Positions 55,198-64,000 of a stretch of 64,000 nucleotides of DNA are shown piece after piece. How positions within the stretch are numbered: the first letter of the stretch is position 1; each line of letters begins with the position of its first letter. The notes under the pieces were generated by a model. The model saw only the letters and a program-made list of their open reading frames with translations. It was not told where the DNA came from and made no database searches. Source of the DNA: an uncultured Pseudomonadales bacterium (lineage in GTDB: Bacteria; Pseudomonadota; Gammaproteobacteria; Pseudomonadales; Azotimanducaceae); assembly GCA_958296025.1 (NCBI GenBank), contig OY282430.1:1364001-1428000 (forward strand), given 5' to 3'. Made by a program: the position numbers and the translations under genes.

Positions 55198-55887
55198 ATG
55201 ATGACAACTGTTTTGGTCACTGGCGCCAGCCGTGGGGTCGGCGCGGAACTTGTGCGGCAATACGCGGCGGAAGGGGCGAATGTGATCGCCTGCGTGCGCG
55301 ACGCCGCGGCCACTCCGGGCTTGGACGATGTGACCGGCAACGTCCTCATTCTGGAGATGGACACCGGCGAACCCCTCTCCATCATGGCCGCCGCCAAGGA
55401 GGTGGGGGATCAGCCCATCGACGTGCTCATCAACAACGCCGGCGCCGTGGGCGGAAATCCGGCCAAGCAGGTCCTCGAGGATCTGGACCTTGTGGAGTGG
55501 CACAGAACCCTGAACGTCAACACCATCGGCCCGGTGCTCGTCGCCAAGGAGTTCAAGGCCAACTTGGCCGCCTCCGGGAACGGCAAGCTGCTGAACGTCA
55601 CCAGCCAGCTGGCCGCCTCCACTTGGCCCTTCGGCGGCATGTACATCTACTCCACCACCAAGGCGGCGCTGAGCAAGGCGTCGCAGCTCCTCGCCTTGGA
55701 CTGGAAGGAGGAGCCCATCACCGTGGCCTTGATGCACCCGGGCTGGGTGCGCACGGACATGGGCGGACCCAACGCGGACATCAGCGCCGCGGAAAGCGCT
55801 TCGGGCATCCGCGCCGTAGTGGCTGGGCTAACCAAGGCGGATTCCGGCAAGTTCTACAAGTGGAATGGCGAGATTCATCCTTGGTAG
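55198..55887 (+). CDS. Short-chain dehydrogenase/reductase
   Basis: A 229-aa classical SDR. The cofactor loop is VTGASRGVGAEL, NNAG is present in INNAGAVGG, and the catalytic residues are Ser in NVTSQLAAS and YxxxK in YIYSTTKAAL (Y-STT-K). ATG 55198 (followed by another ATG) has AGGAAGGA at 55186-55193. PG motif HPGWVRTDMGG is typical. Substrate unknown; it lies in the catabolic part of the window. Confidence 0.92.
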   Translation: MMTTVLVTGASRGVGAELVRQYAAEGANVIACVRDAAATPGLDDVTGNVLILEMDTGEPLSIMAAAKEVGDQPIDVLINNAGAVGGNPAKQVLEDLDLVEWHRTLNVNTIGPVLVAKEFKANLAASGNGKLLNVTSQLAASTWPFGGMYIYSTTKAALSKASQLLALDWKEEPITVALMHPGWVRTDMGGPNADISAAESASGIRAVVAGLTKADSGKFYKWNGEIHPW

Positions 55888-55985
55888 TGGCGGGGCCGGC
55901 GCTGGCCAGGCATGCGGATGAAATCACCTGTTGGCTGCCACGACGCCCCGGGGTGACGCGAAGCCGACCACGGGATGGTTGCGCG

Positions 55986-57317
55986 GTGTCCGCCACTTGC
56001 CGCGTTTTCTTTCTCTTGCTTCCTGCGGTCCTGTGGCTAGGCGGCTGCCGCCCGGCGCCCGACGCCACTGCGCCCTACAACGACGCCCCGGTCGAGCCGG
56101 ACATCGGCTTGGACGAATCCCTGCGGCACCACCGCGCCCTGGTGCGGGACGACATGTGGTGGACCATGGCGGGAGAGCAGATGGCTTGGACGCACAAGAA
56201 CGCCCAGCAACTGTTTCCCACGGCAACCCTGCATCGGGCCGGGCTGGTGAGGCCACTGCCGCAACGGCCCATGCCGGAGGTTGCCGCCTTTCCGGTCGAT
56301 ACGCCCCAAGGCGCCATGCCCTTTGCGGAATTTCTGGAAAGTGACCAGTCCACCGCCTTGGCGGTGGTCATCCTGCAGGGGGGCAGCATCGTCTTCGAGC
56401 GCTACCCGCGCATGCAGGACTATCAAAAGCCCGTGTATTGGTCCGTGGCCAAGGTGCTGCCGGCCGTCCTCATCCGCATTTTCGAGGAGCGCGGCCGAGT
56501 GGACCCCAGCCGGCCCATCGACGCCTACCTGCCGGAGCTTGGCCAATCGGCCTTCGCCGGCATCTCCGTGCGCGACATCCTGGATATGGCCACTGGCCTG
56601 GACTGCGAGGACGACTATGAGAACCGTGACAGCTGCTACTACCAATACTCCATCGCCATCGGCGACGGCTATCGGGACCCACAGGATCTGAGCGCCCCGG
56701 ACAACCCCTACGACTTCGTGGCCAACTTGAAGGCCGGCAAGAACGACGCACCGGGTCAGAGGTTCTCCTACTCAGGCGTCAACACCTTCGTGCTCGCTTG
56801 GCTGGTGGAGAAGCTCAGCGGCCATCCGTTCCATGACGTGCTGAGCCGGGAAATTTGGTCCAAGTTGGGCGCCGAGGCGGACGCCGCCTACATCGCCTAT
56901 CGCTACGGCATCCCCCTGACCCACGGCGGCTTCATGGCCCGGCCCCGGGATCTGGCTCGGTTCGGGCTGTTGTTCACGCCAAGCCGCAAAGTGGTCAGCG
57001 ATGAGCCAATCATTTCCCGGGACTACATTGATTTCCTGCGCTCCGAGGCCAACCCGGCCTTGCGCCGCAACCTAGGGGCGGCCGATGGGGAGGATGGCCC
57101 TTACGTCCATAACATCCATCAGTGGGATTACGTCCACTCCGACGGCACCCTGTTCAAGGCCGGTTGGGCGGGGCAGGGCCTCATCGTCAATCCCCGCCTC
57201 GACCTCGTGGCCGTGTTCGCCAGCTACTTCAAGGAGGACTACAGCGAAGTACACCTCGGCGGCAAGGTCTTCGCGGTGCTGAACGGCGTGTTTGGGATGG
57301 CCCCGATTTCGCCCTAG
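55986..57317 (+). CDS. Beta-lactamase-like serine hydrolase, probable lipoprotein
   Basis: A protein of about 443 aa of the class C beta-lactamase/esterase group. From GTG 55986 it begins with a lipoprotein signal (CRVFFLLLPAVLWLGGC, lipobox LGGC). The catalytic SxxK is SVAK in YWSVAKVLP, and the second motif region reads RFSYSGVNTFVLAWL (Tyr present; YxN not canonical). Late segments include HGGFMARPRDLARFG and GWAGQGLIVNP, as in related hydrolases. An in-frame GTG near 55953 is an alternative start. It is probably a periplasmic esterase or peptidase rather than an antibiotic-resistance enzyme. Confidence 0.82.
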   Translation: MSATCRVFFLLLPAVLWLGGCRPAPDATAPYNDAPVEPDIGLDESLRHHRALVRDDMWWTMAGEQMAWTHKNAQQLFPTATLHRAGLVRPLPQRPMPEVAAFPVDTPQGAMPFAEFLESDQSTALAVVILQGGSIVFERYPRMQDYQKPVYWSVAKVLPAVLIRIFEERGRVDPSRPIDAYLPELGQSAFAGISVRDILDMATGLDCEDDYENRDSCYYQYSIAIGDGYRDPQDLSAPDNPYDFVANLKAGKNDAPGQRFSYSGVNTFVLAWLVEKLSGHPFHDVLSREIWSKLGAEADAAYIAYRYGIPLTHGGFMARPRDLARFGLLFTPSRKVVSDEPIISRDYIDFLRSEANPALRRNLGAADGEDGPYVHNIHQWDYVHSDGTLFKAGWAGQGLIVNPRLDLVAVFASYFKEDYSEVHLGGKVFAVLNGVFGMAPISP

Positions 57318-57384
57318 GCTTTTCCTGCGTTTCAAGCACGCCACGGCTTCCTGAGGGCTCAGGGCGCGGCTGCAACGGAGCGGT

Positions 57385-58419
57385 TCAAGCCGTCCGGCAA
57401 AAATGGACGATGCTGGCCGCTGTGTCCCGGCTGATGTCCGGTGCCGCCAAGGGAAAGATCTCCGTGCCGTGGACGGTGCCGATCACCTCCCGGCAGCGGG
57501 CTGGCGCCCCGGCCCGCAGCAGGGTGCGGTAGAAGTTGACGCCCTCGTCGCGCAATGGGTCGCATTCGTTGACGCTGATGACCGTGGGCGGATAGCCGCG
57601 CAGATCCTCCTCCGTGGCGAAGCCCGGCCAAGCCAGGGGGTTGCGCTTGTCGAACGCCTTGATGCCGTAGGCCATGGCGCCCCGGTTGTTGTGCAAGTCC
57701 AGCAGGATGCCGTTGTTGGAGACGGACGAGGGGCAGTCCGGGTGCGGCCAGTAGCCGGCGATGTAGGGGCACAGGGCGTAGAGGCCGCGGATGAGGCCGA
57801 TGTCACCGTCGCGCAGCAGTTTCAGGCCGGTGGCCAAGGTCAGGTTGCCGCCGCCGCTTTCGCCGGCGACGATCACATGGTTGGGATCAATGCCGAGTTC
57901 TGCGGTGTTGGCCAACACCCATTTCAGGCCGGAAACGCAGTCGTTCAGCCCAGCGGGGAAGGGTGCGATCTCCGGCACCGATGAAGGACTCAGGCAGTTG
58001 CGGAAATCCACCATCGCCACGGCCACCCCGCTGGCGGCGATGATCTTGCCCCAGGCGCGGTAGTTGCCGTAGTAGCAGGACAGGCTCATCATGCCGCCGC
58101 CGTGGATGTAATAGACGCAGGGCAGGGCACCGCCGCCTTGCGGGCGGATGAAGTGGAGGTTGGCTTGGTTGCCGTCCGGCTGGGAAGTGAAGCTCAAGCG
58201 CCTCATCTCAAGGCCCGTGGAGGGGGCGACGTCCTCGTTGTCGCACAGCTCCAGGAACTGCGCAAGGGCCGCTTCGGCGGCCTTCGCCTCGTCGCTGCCG
58301 CTTTGTTCGAGCAGTTCTGCACGGCTGGCCACGTCGCCTCCGCCGGGCAGGTTCAGCGAACCGAACAGCGCCTTGATGCGCGGGTCGATCCTCGGGTCTT
58401 CAGCGATCTTGTTGGTCAT
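57385..58419 (-). CDS. Alpha/beta hydrolase (HSL-like esterase)
   Basis: A 344-aa esterase of the hormone-sensitive-lipase group. The oxyanion-hole motif is YYIHGGGMMS, the nucleophile elbow is VAGESGGGN, and the late Asp/His are probably in VISVNECDPLRDEG and IGTVHGTEI. It begins 8 bases after the Baeyer-Villiger monooxygenase on the same strand; the pair makes chemical sense, with the monooxygenase turning a ketone into an ester or lactone and this enzyme hydrolysing it. Confidence 0.92.
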   Translation of the reverse strand: MTNKIAEDPRIDPRIKALFGSLNLPGGGDVASRAELLEQSGSDEAKAAEAALAQFLELCDNEDVAPSTGLEMRRLSFTSQPDGNQANLHFIRPQGGGALPCVYYIHGGGMMSLSCYYGNYRAWGKIIAASGVAVAMVDFRNCLSPSSVPEIAPFPAGLNDCVSGLKWVLANTAELGIDPNHVIVAGESGGGNLTLATGLKLLRDGDIGLIRGLYALCPYIAGYWPHPDCPSSVSNNGILLDLHNNRGAMAYGIKAFDKRNPLAWPGFATEEDLRGYPPTVISVNECDPLRDEGVNFYRTLLRAGAPARCREVIGTVHGTEIFPLAAPDISRDTAASIVHFCRTA

Positions 58420-58427
58420 GGGTTAAC

Positions 58428-60254
58428 TCAGGTGAAGTTCAGCCCAGCAAGGCTTCCTTCCTCCCGCCACTCCTTCAGTATTTGAAAAAAGGCTTCCGGG
58501 CCGCCGCCGTATTGGCCGCCCAGCAGTGAATTCCCCCCTTCCACCTGACCTTCGTTGTTGTAGTAGCCGGGGGTGCATTCCATGAGGAACTTGGCGTTGA
58601 ACACGGATAGGGCCTTGATGGTGCCCACCCAGGCGTTCTCCGCCTCCAGGGTGGCCTCCAGGCAGTGGTGGTTGCCGCGGCGGGCGTGGCCGATCATGTA
58701 GGCGATGTGGAGGCTCTGCTCGTTCAGCATGTGCGGGAAGTTGGCCGTGAAGCCGCCTTGGGTGACGCCCATGAACAAGCAGTTGGGAAAGCCGTGGGTC
58801 TGGAAGCCGTGCAGGGTGCGCAGGCCTTGGGCCCACTTCTCGGTGAGGGTCTGGCCGCCCCGCCCGATGATCTCGTAACCGGCCCGGCGCGTGTAGGCGG
58901 TGCCCACCTCAAAGCCGGTGGCGAAGATGAGGCAGTCGATTTCATATTCCGTCCCGGCCGCCACCACCCCCTTGGGGGTGACGCGCTCCACTCCTTGGCC
59001 GTTGGTATCCACCAAGGTGACGTTGGCCCGGTTGAAGGCTGGCAGGTAGTCGTCATGGAAGCAGGGCCGTTTGCAGAATTGGCGGTACCAAGGCTTCAGC
59101 GCTGCGGCGGCGTCTGGATTCTCCACCAGTTCGTCCACCCGGCGGCGGATCTGCTCCATCTTCCTGAAGTCCGCCAACTCCACCCTTGCGCCCATCTCCT
59201 CCAGCGTCAACTCCCCCGCCTTGGCCCGGTCGGCGATGGCGACGCCTAGGTTGCGGATGATGTCCGTCCAGCCATCATTGACCAGATCCTCGTCCTGAAA
59301 GCCGCCGGTGACCAGGATGTTGAAATTTGTCATGCGCTTTTGCTGCCAGCCGGGAGTAAGCGACTCCGCCCAGTTCGGCTCGGTGGGCTTGTTGCCGCGC
59401 ACGTCGATGGAGGAAGGAGTGCGCTGGAAGACGTACAGATGCTCGGCCGCCTCCGCCAAGTGGGGCACGCACTGCACGGCGGTGGCGCCGGTGCCGATGA
59501 TGCCCACCCGCTTGTCGCGCAGGCGGTGCAGGCCGCCGTTGGCATCCCCGCCGGTGTAGCCGTAGTCCCAACGGCTGGTGTGGAAGCTGTGCCCGGCGAA
59601 GGACTCAAGCCCGGGTATGCCCGGCAGCTTGGGACGGTTCAAGGGGCCGTTGGACATCACCACGAAGCGGGCCTTCATCAGGTCTCCGCGGTTGGTGGCC
59701 ACCTGCCAATGCAGGGTTTGGTCATCCCAGCGCATTTCGGTGGTCTCGGTTTGGAAGCAGGCGTTGCGATAAAGATCGTAATGGCGGCCGATGGCTTGGC
59801 TGTGGGCGAGGATCTCCGGGGCGAAGCTGTACTTCTCCTTGGGCATGTAGCCCACCTCCTCCAGCAGGGGCAGGTAGATGTAGGACTCGATGTCGCATTG
59901 GGCGCCGGGGTAGCGGTTCCAGTACCAAGTGCCGCCGAAGTCCCCGCCCTTTTCAATGATGCGCAGATCCTCAACGCCAGCCTCCCGCAGCCGCGCCCCG
60001 GCCAGCAGGCCGCCGAAACCGCCGCCGATGATGAGGACCTCCACCGAATCGCGCAGCGGCTCACGGCTGAAGCCGGGCTCGACGTAGGGATCGTTCAGGA
60101 AGTGGGCGAACTTGCCGGTGACTTCGACATACTGCCCGTTGCCGTCGGCCCGCAGGCGCTTGTCCCGCTCCCGGCGGTAGCGGCTGCGCAGGGCGTCCGC
60201 GTCGAAGCCCAGTTCGACTTCCTTTTTGGTGGATTTGGAGACCGCCTTCATCAT
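58428..60254 (-). CDS. Baeyer-Villiger flavin monooxygenase
   Basis: A 608-aa FAD/NADPH monooxygenase of the cyclohexanone/phenylacetone monooxygenase type. The FAD Rossmann motif is [36 protein letters not shown] is typical, the BVMO fingerprint FxGxxxHxxxW reads [11 protein letters not shown], and the second Rossmann motif is [13 protein letters not shown] 60-residue N-terminal extension precedes the FAD domain, as in several characterised members. The start is ATG 60254 or the next ATG, with AAGGGG immediately upstream. Forms a probable operon with the esterase downstream. Confidence 0.94.
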   Translation of the reverse strand: MMKAVSKSTKKEVELGFDADALRSRYRRERDKRLRADGNGQYVEVTGKFAHFLNDPYVEPGFSREPLRDSVEVLIIGGGFGGLLAGARLREAGVEDLRIIEKGGDFGGTWYWNRYPGAQCDIESYIYLPLLEEVGYMPKEKYSFAPEILAHSQAIGRHYDLYRNACFQTETTEMRWDDQTLHWQVATNRGDLMKARFVVMSNGPLNRPKLPGIPGLESFAGHSFHTSRWDYGYTGGDANGGLHRLRDKRVGIIGTGATAVQCVPHLAEAAEHLYVFQRTPSSIDVRGNKPTEPNWAESLTPGWQQKRMTNFNILVTGGFQDEDLVNDGWTDIIRNLGVAIADRAKAGELTLEEMGARVELADFRKMEQIRRRVDELVENPDAAAALKPWYRQFCKRPCFHDDYLPAFNRANVTLVDTNGQGVERVTPKGVVAAGTEYEIDCLIFATGFEVGTAYTRRAGYEIIGRGGQTLTEKWAQGLRTLHGFQTHGFPNCLFMGVTQGGFTANFPHMLNEQSLHIAYMIGHARRGNHHCLEATLEAENAWVGTIKALSVFNAKFLMECTPGYYNNEGQVEGGNSLLGGQYGGGPEAFFQILKEWREEGSLAGLNFT

Positions 60255-60510
60255 CCCCTTCGTGCGCTAGGCCTCAGTTGCGTTGAGGAACGCAGCGAGA
60301 CGTTTCGCTAGTGTGAATCCCCAGGGGGATGGTGTCAACGCATCGTTTCCGCCAGGGAAGCCGCGCTGCCGTTGGTGCGACATTCGGGCCTAAGACCGCG
60401 GCGGAGATCAACAGGACACCGGGGCTTGGACTAGGAATTGGCCGCCGCGCTCTGTAGCATCTGGATCATTGCCCCTTGGGCTTTGGCGCGGCTTGGAGCG
60501 GTGCCCATTC

Positions 60511-61284
60511 ATGCGCATCCTTAGCTGGAATGTCAACGGTCTGCGGGCCTGCATCAGAAAAGGCTTTGGCGACTTTCTGGCCGGCTGCGGCGCCGATGTG
60601 TTGGCGTTGCAGGAGGTCCGGGCCTTCCCCGAACAGCTGCCGGCCGACGTGCGCCAACCCGCTGGTTGGCACAGCTTCTTTGTGCCGGCGGAGCGGCCCG
60701 GCTATAGCGGCGTCGCCATCTACAGCCGTAAGGCGCCGGATTGGGTGGAAACCAGCTTGGGCGTACACCGCTTCGATGTGGAAGGGCGCTTCATCGCCGC
60801 CCATTTTGGGCGCTTGGCGGTGGCCGGCGTTTACTTCCCCAAGGGCAGCGGGCGCAACCGGGACAACAGCCGTGTGCCTTATAAGCTCGACTTCTACCGG
60901 GCGGTCTTTGCACGGGTGCAGCGGTTGCGGCGACGGGGGCCGACCTTCGTGGTCGGGGACTACAACACCGCCCACGAAGCCATCGACTTGGCGCGGCCCA
61001 AGGGCAATGTCAAGAACAGCGGTTTCCTGCCGGAGGAGCGGGCGGAGTTCAGCCGTTGGCTGGCCGCCGGGTGGGTGGACTGCTTCCGCGCCCGCCACCC
61101 GGATGCGCCGGGCCACTACACTTGGTGGCAGCAGTTCGGTGGTGCCCGGGAGAGGAATGTCGGTTGGCGCATCGACGCTGTGCTGGCGACGCCATCGGCG
61201 GACAGGCGGGTGCGGCGGGCCTTCATCTGGCCGGATGTTCGCGGCTCCGACCATTGTCCGGTTGGGGTGGATCTGGCCGGCTGA
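60511..61284 (+). CDS. xth: Exodeoxyribonuclease III / AP endonuclease
   Basis: A 257-aa EEP-family DNA repair nuclease. The start MRILSWNVNGLRA carries the metal-site Asn; LQEVRA supplies the catalytic Glu; YSGVAIYSRK, FVVGDYNTAHEAIDL (Asp-Asn) and GSDHCPVGVDL (catalytic Asp-His) follow. ATG 60511 is chosen because it starts the conserved strand; an earlier frame start at 60469 adds non-conserved residues. Confidence 0.95.
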   Translation: MRILSWNVNGLRACIRKGFGDFLAGCGADVLALQEVRAFPEQLPADVRQPAGWHSFFVPAERPGYSGVAIYSRKAPDWVETSLGVHRFDVEGRFIAAHFGRLAVAGVYFPKGSGRNRDNSRVPYKLDFYRAVFARVQRLRRRGPTFVVGDYNTAHEAIDLARPKGNVKNSGFLPEERAEFSRWLAAGWVDCFRARHPDAPGHYTWWQQFGGARERNVGWRIDAVLATPSADRRVRRAFIWPDVRGSDHCPVGVDLAG

Positions 61285-61389
61285 TTTCCGGTGTTGAGGC
61301 GGGGTCTGTTAGCCGCTCCCGCGCTGGACTAGCCTTGACTGAAGCCGCTGGCAAACGGCAGACATGCCACTATTCGCCCCCGCACAGGG

Positions 61390-62088
61390 CTAGCGGCGAT
61401 GGGCCGCCGACAGGGGCCGCGGGTCCTTCGTCAAGAACGCCGGCGGGTCGGCATCCGCCCTAGCAGTGCGCAGCAGGATCTCCACCCGGCCTTCGCTACG
61501 CAACGCGCCGCGCTCGAAGATGAAGGTGCGCAGGGCCTTCACGAGCTGCTGTTGCGAGTAGGGATGGGCACCGGGAGGAATGGCGGCGTCCTCCTGCCGG
61601 AGAATCTCATCGGCTTTGAGAATGGCGTAGCGATGGCGCATCGTCGGACGGGTCTGCTTGACGGAGCAAAAGCCATGCGCCAAAGTTTCCGGCTTGATGA
61701 GCCTGCGCAGGACGCGGTTGAAGGCCTGCACCGCCGGCGGCGCCAAGTGGTTTGGGAAATCCCAGAGCAGGCAGATGTCGAGCGGTGCGTTGACCATGGA
61801 CAGCGCGTCGGCGAAGCGGGCGGCCAGCGCCTGTTCATCCAGATGGTGCTGATGCGCCACGATACCGCAGTCGAGCAAGTCGGCCACATGCAGCCGGCAG
61901 TTGAAACGTTTGAAGAACGCGAGGGTCTGCGGCATGGCCGGGCCGACGTCCAGAATGTGCGCCGGCGCGGCTCGGGCTCCATGCAGGGGCTGCAACGCCA
62001 TCGGCAGGAGCTCGCTGGCTTCGGTCACGGTTGGGTCGGGTAGTGGCACGGGATTGCAAACTCGGCGGTTGTCGGCGCAACAGGCCAC
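61390..62088 (-). CDS. Hypothetical protein with methyltransferase-like N-terminal motif
   Basis: A 232-aa protein. HILDVGPAMPQTLAFF followed by CRLHVADLLD resembles SAM-binding motifs I and II, and LDICLLWDFPNHL the position of motif IV, so a Rossmann-type methyltransferase fold is likely; the C-terminal half, with YSQQQLVKALRTF, is not recognised. The start is GTG 62088 or ATG 62001, and the shorter form still contains the Rossmann part. It is convergent with exonuclease III. Function unknown. Confidence 0.6.
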   Translation of the reverse strand: MACCADNRRVCNPVPLPDPTVTEASELLPMALQPLHGARAAPAHILDVGPAMPQTLAFFKRFNCRLHVADLLDCGIVAHQHHLDEQALAARFADALSMVNAPLDICLLWDFPNHLAPPAVQAFNRVLRRLIKPETLAHGFCSVKQTRPTMRHRYAILKADEILRQEDAAIPPGAHPYSQQQLVKALRTFIFERGALRSEGRVEILLRTARADADPPAFLTKDPRPLSAAHRR

Positions 62089-62164
62089 GCCTTGCCCCAG
62101 GGTGCCGACGCCTTCGCGGCCAACCCCAGGGGCGTTGCTCAGTTCCCCATTGCGTTAAGGAGAA

Positions 62165-62728
62165 CTAGCGGCTGGGCTTGCCCGCTGCGGCTCTTGGCGC
62201 GGGACCGGTCCCCGGTTTGCTGGGGGCGGCGGGCCGATTGACGGCGGCCGGCGCTGCCGGCAGGGGCTTGCTGGGTGCCGGTTGCGCCGCCGGATCCTCG
62301 GCAGGGTGCATGTCGATGCTGCCCTTGAACTTGGCGCCGTCCTCCAGATTGACTCTGGGGGCGGTAATGTTGCCCTGCACCCGTGCGTTAGCGCTCAGAA
62401 TCACTTTCTTGCTGCCGACGATGTCGCCCTTGACGCGGCCTTGGATGGAGACTATGGCGGCGGAGATGTTGGCTTTGACGACGCCGGACCTGCCGACCGA
62501 CACCGCATGGTTGGGCAGGTTGATCGTGCCGTCCACGGCACCTTCGATGGTCAATCCCTCCTCGCCGGAGATTTCGCCGGAAATCTTGATTGCTGGGCCG
62601 ATAAGCGCTCGGGTGGGATCCTTTTGAGGCGCCGGCCGAGTTGCCTCGAACGCCGTCCCTTGACCTTGCGACAGCTTGGTTTGGCCTTCCGTTTGGGCGC
62701 CGGTGTTGCGTTTTTCAAACATTGACAT
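62165..62728 (-). CDS. Bactofilin-type polymer-forming cytoskeletal protein
   Basis: A 187-aa protein. The central beta-helix domain (about residues 42-135) has the bactofilin repeats ISGEISGEEGLTIEGAVDG, VGRSGVVKANISA and GDIVGSKKVILSANARVQGNI. The N-terminus starts MSMFEKRNTG and the C-terminal tail is Pro/Ala-rich (PAPSKPLPAAPAAVNRPAA). ATG 62728 has AGGAAG upstream; a longer frame into the protease region is not credible. Bactofilins form filaments at the inner membrane that shape the cell or place other proteins. Confidence 0.9.
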   Translation of the reverse strand: MSMFEKRNTGAQTEGQTKLSQGQGTAFEATRPAPQKDPTRALIGPAIKISGEISGEEGLTIEGAVDGTINLPNHAVSVGRSGVVKANISAAIVSIQGRVKGDIVGSKKVILSANARVQGNITAPRVNLEDGAKFKGSIDMHPAEDPAAQPAPSKPLPAAPAAVNRPAAPSKPGTGPAPRAAAGKPSR

Positions 62729-62811
62729 TGGATGTCTTCCTATGCTCCGAGGTTTTTGGGGGGCCTTATCATAATGGTTTTTCCCCGAAAATGCTCTTTC
62801 TGTACAGCCGC

Positions 62812-63444
62812 TCACATCCAGGTGATCCAGCGGAGCAGGGCGAATGAGAACTCCGCCAAGTAGCGAAATATGGGCAGGCCGACCAGGCCAAGCACGATCA
62901 GCACCAGAAACGCCCCCGTGCCATAGCGGGCGTTGAAGTAGCGGTAGCGTTGGGCAAGATGCTTGGGCAGGAAGTGCGGCAGGATGTAGTGGCCGTCCAA
63001 GGGGCCAAGGGGGATCAGGTTGAAGATCATCAGCAGCAGGTTGATCTGCGCCAGCAGGGCGAAAAAGACTTCCCCGCCGGGATTGTCCCAGCCTAGGCCG
63101 CGCAGCCACAGGTAGAAGTTCCACGTCACCACGGCCAGCAGCAGGTTCATCAGCGGCCCGGCGGCGGCCACCCAGAGGTCCGAAGTCCTCGAGCGGAAGT
63201 TGCGCGGGTCCGTGGGCACCGGCTTGGCGTAACCGAAGCCGACCAGCACCACCATCAACAGCCCCACGGGATCGATGTGCGCCAAGGGGTTGACGGTCAG
63301 CCGCCCGGCTCGCTCGGCGGTGTCGTCGCCGTGCCACTTGGCTACCAAGGCGTGGCCGAACTCATGGAAGGACAGGGAGATGACCAGAGCGACCAGCAAT
63401 AAAATGAAGACGAAATAACGCCCGTCCAGCAGGAGCGCGTACAT
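62812..63444 (-). CDS. Site-2 protease family (M50) membrane metalloprotease
   Basis: A 210-aa membrane protein with about five helices. The zinc site HEFGH is in LSFHEFGHALVA, and the third ligand motif is NLIPLGPLDGHYIL (NPDG-like). It is of the short S2P/YwhC type without PDZ domain. ATG 63444 is preferred over the TTG one codon earlier. Substrate unknown; the location upstream of bactofilin on the same strand may be coincidental. Confidence 0.9.
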   Translation of the reverse strand: MYALLLDGRYFVFILLLVALVISLSFHEFGHALVAKWHGDDTAERAGRLTVNPLAHIDPVGLLMVVLVGFGYAKPVPTDPRNFRSRTSDLWVAAAGPLMNLLLAVVTWNFYLWLRGLGWDNPGGEVFFALLAQINLLLMIFNLIPLGPLDGHYILPHFLPKHLAQRYRYFNARYGTGAFLVLIVLGLVGLPIFRYLAEFSFALLRWITWM

Positions 63445-63659
63445 CAACCGGCCCGCCCGGCCAACCGAAGGCGCTCCTGCATGAAAGCCAGAGTCATGCC
63501 CGCAGCGCCGGTGTGTGCAGGCATGGGTGGGGCGCGGCCTACCAAACCCGGACCCATGTATCGTCCCGTTCCCTGTGCGAGCTCCGCTTGGCGACCACCC
63601 ACAATCCCCTCTCTAACCAACCATGAATGGACGAGCCAATCGACCGGCCGTTCCGCCGC

Positions 63660-64000
63660 CTATCTGCCCTGGAAATTGGGTTTGCGCTTCTCCATGAAGG
63701 CGCGGGGGCCCTCCCTGGCGTCCTCGGTTTGCATCACCGGCGCGGACAGCTTGGTTTCCATTCTCAGCGCCTCCTGCTCCGGCAGCCCGAGGCAGGCGCG
63801 AACGGAGCGGCGTATGACGCGTACGGCGATGGGGCCGTTGGCGGCGATCTTCTCGGCGATTTCCCAGGCCTTCGCCAGCGGGTCATCCACCACATGGTTT
63901 AGAAAGCCGAGTTCCAGCGCCGCCTCCGCGGTGATCAGGTCCCCGGTCAGCAGCAGCTCCATGGCCTTGGCGAAGGGCAGTTGCGCGGGCATGCGCACAG
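63660..64000 (-). CDS. Enoyl-CoA hydratase/isomerase family protein (C-terminal part; cut by window edge)
   Basis: The frame is open to the window end, so the N-terminus with the oxyanion-hole motif lies outside. Visible are AKAMELLLTGDLITAEAALELGFLNHVV, AEKIAANGPIAVRVIRRSVRA and the end EGPRAFMEKRKPNFQGR, all typical of crotonase-family C-termini. It probably acts in beta-oxidation-like steps of the catabolic repertoire in this region. Specificity cannot be told from this fragment. Confidence 0.9.
   Translation of the reverse strand, partial: VRMPAQLPFAKAMELLLTGDLITAEAALELGFLNHVVDDPLAKAWEIAEKIAANGPIAVRVIRRSVRACLGLPEQEALRMETKLSAPVMQTEDAREGPRAFMEKRKPNFQGR

Noticed and set aside
55023-55985. 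N-terminal extension of the serine hydrolase frame
   Set aside because: It overlaps the SDR gene out of frame and has no family similarity; the lipoprotein signal starts at about 55986.

Overview
The window comes from a high-GC, Gram-negative bacterium. A gammaproteobacterium is most likely: the division/cell-wall cluster follows that group's order, MurE carries the meso-diaminopimelate motif DNPR, and argJ, secA and a DUF721/DciA-type gene lie together as they do near ftsZ in Pseudomonas-like genomes (comparison from memory). No rRNA and no CRISPR array were seen. I cannot name the genus.

Region 1 (1-13,513) is one dense plus-strand operon: mraZ, rsmH, ftsL, ftsI, murE, mraY, murD, ftsW, murC, ftsQ, ftsA, ftsZ. 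Most neighbours overlap by 1-11 bases. murF, murG, murB and ddl, which usually sit inside this cluster, are absent, and lpxC does not follow ftsZ. Oddities are a duplicated 18-residue tail unit in MraZ, SSQ instead of SSN in PBP3, and two well-formed starts for FtsZ.

Region 2 (about 13,480-29,700) is a 16-kb defence and toxin island between ftsZ and argJ. It holds an AbiE-like pair with a frameshift in a seven-G tract, truncated VapC-like PIN genes, and a type I restriction-modification operon on the minus strand. That operon reads hsdM, ATPase, TOPRIM-like gene, 76-aa gene, hepT-like HEPN gene, MNT-hsdS fusion, hsdR. The MNT (MntA-type) antitoxin domain is fused in frame to the HsdS specificity subunit, and its HEPN partner keeps the RX4HXY motif. 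A plus-strand pair (SF1 helicase plus DUF2290-like protein) sits between two copies of the hsdR 3' end plus vapC 5' end. These two arrangements are the best candidates for an undescribed system.

Region 3 (29,719-40,959) carries argJ, secA, a DUF721 gene, a glycine-zipper envelope protein, and the type IV pilus assembly genes pilD, pilC and pilB on the minus strand, followed by two prepilin genes on the plus strand. The argJ-secA-DUF721 block reads as inverted relative to ftsZ.

Region 4 (41,164-64,000) is mostly catabolic and accessory. It has the lower meta-cleavage pathway (hydratase, acylating acetaldehyde dehydrogenase, aldolase), a nitroreductase-MFS operon with an ISNCY-type insertion sequence just upstream, a glycosyltransferase pair, an AAA/DUF4143 ATPase, a sodium:solute symporter, a degenerate tRNA-like element, an SDR, a serine-hydrolase lipoprotein, and a Baeyer-Villiger monooxygenase next to an esterase. 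It ends with exonuclease III, a bactofilin, an M50 protease and the 3' part of an enoyl-CoA hydratase gene. Together these suggest a free-living or host-associated heterotroph able to degrade aromatic, alicyclic or steroid-like carbon.
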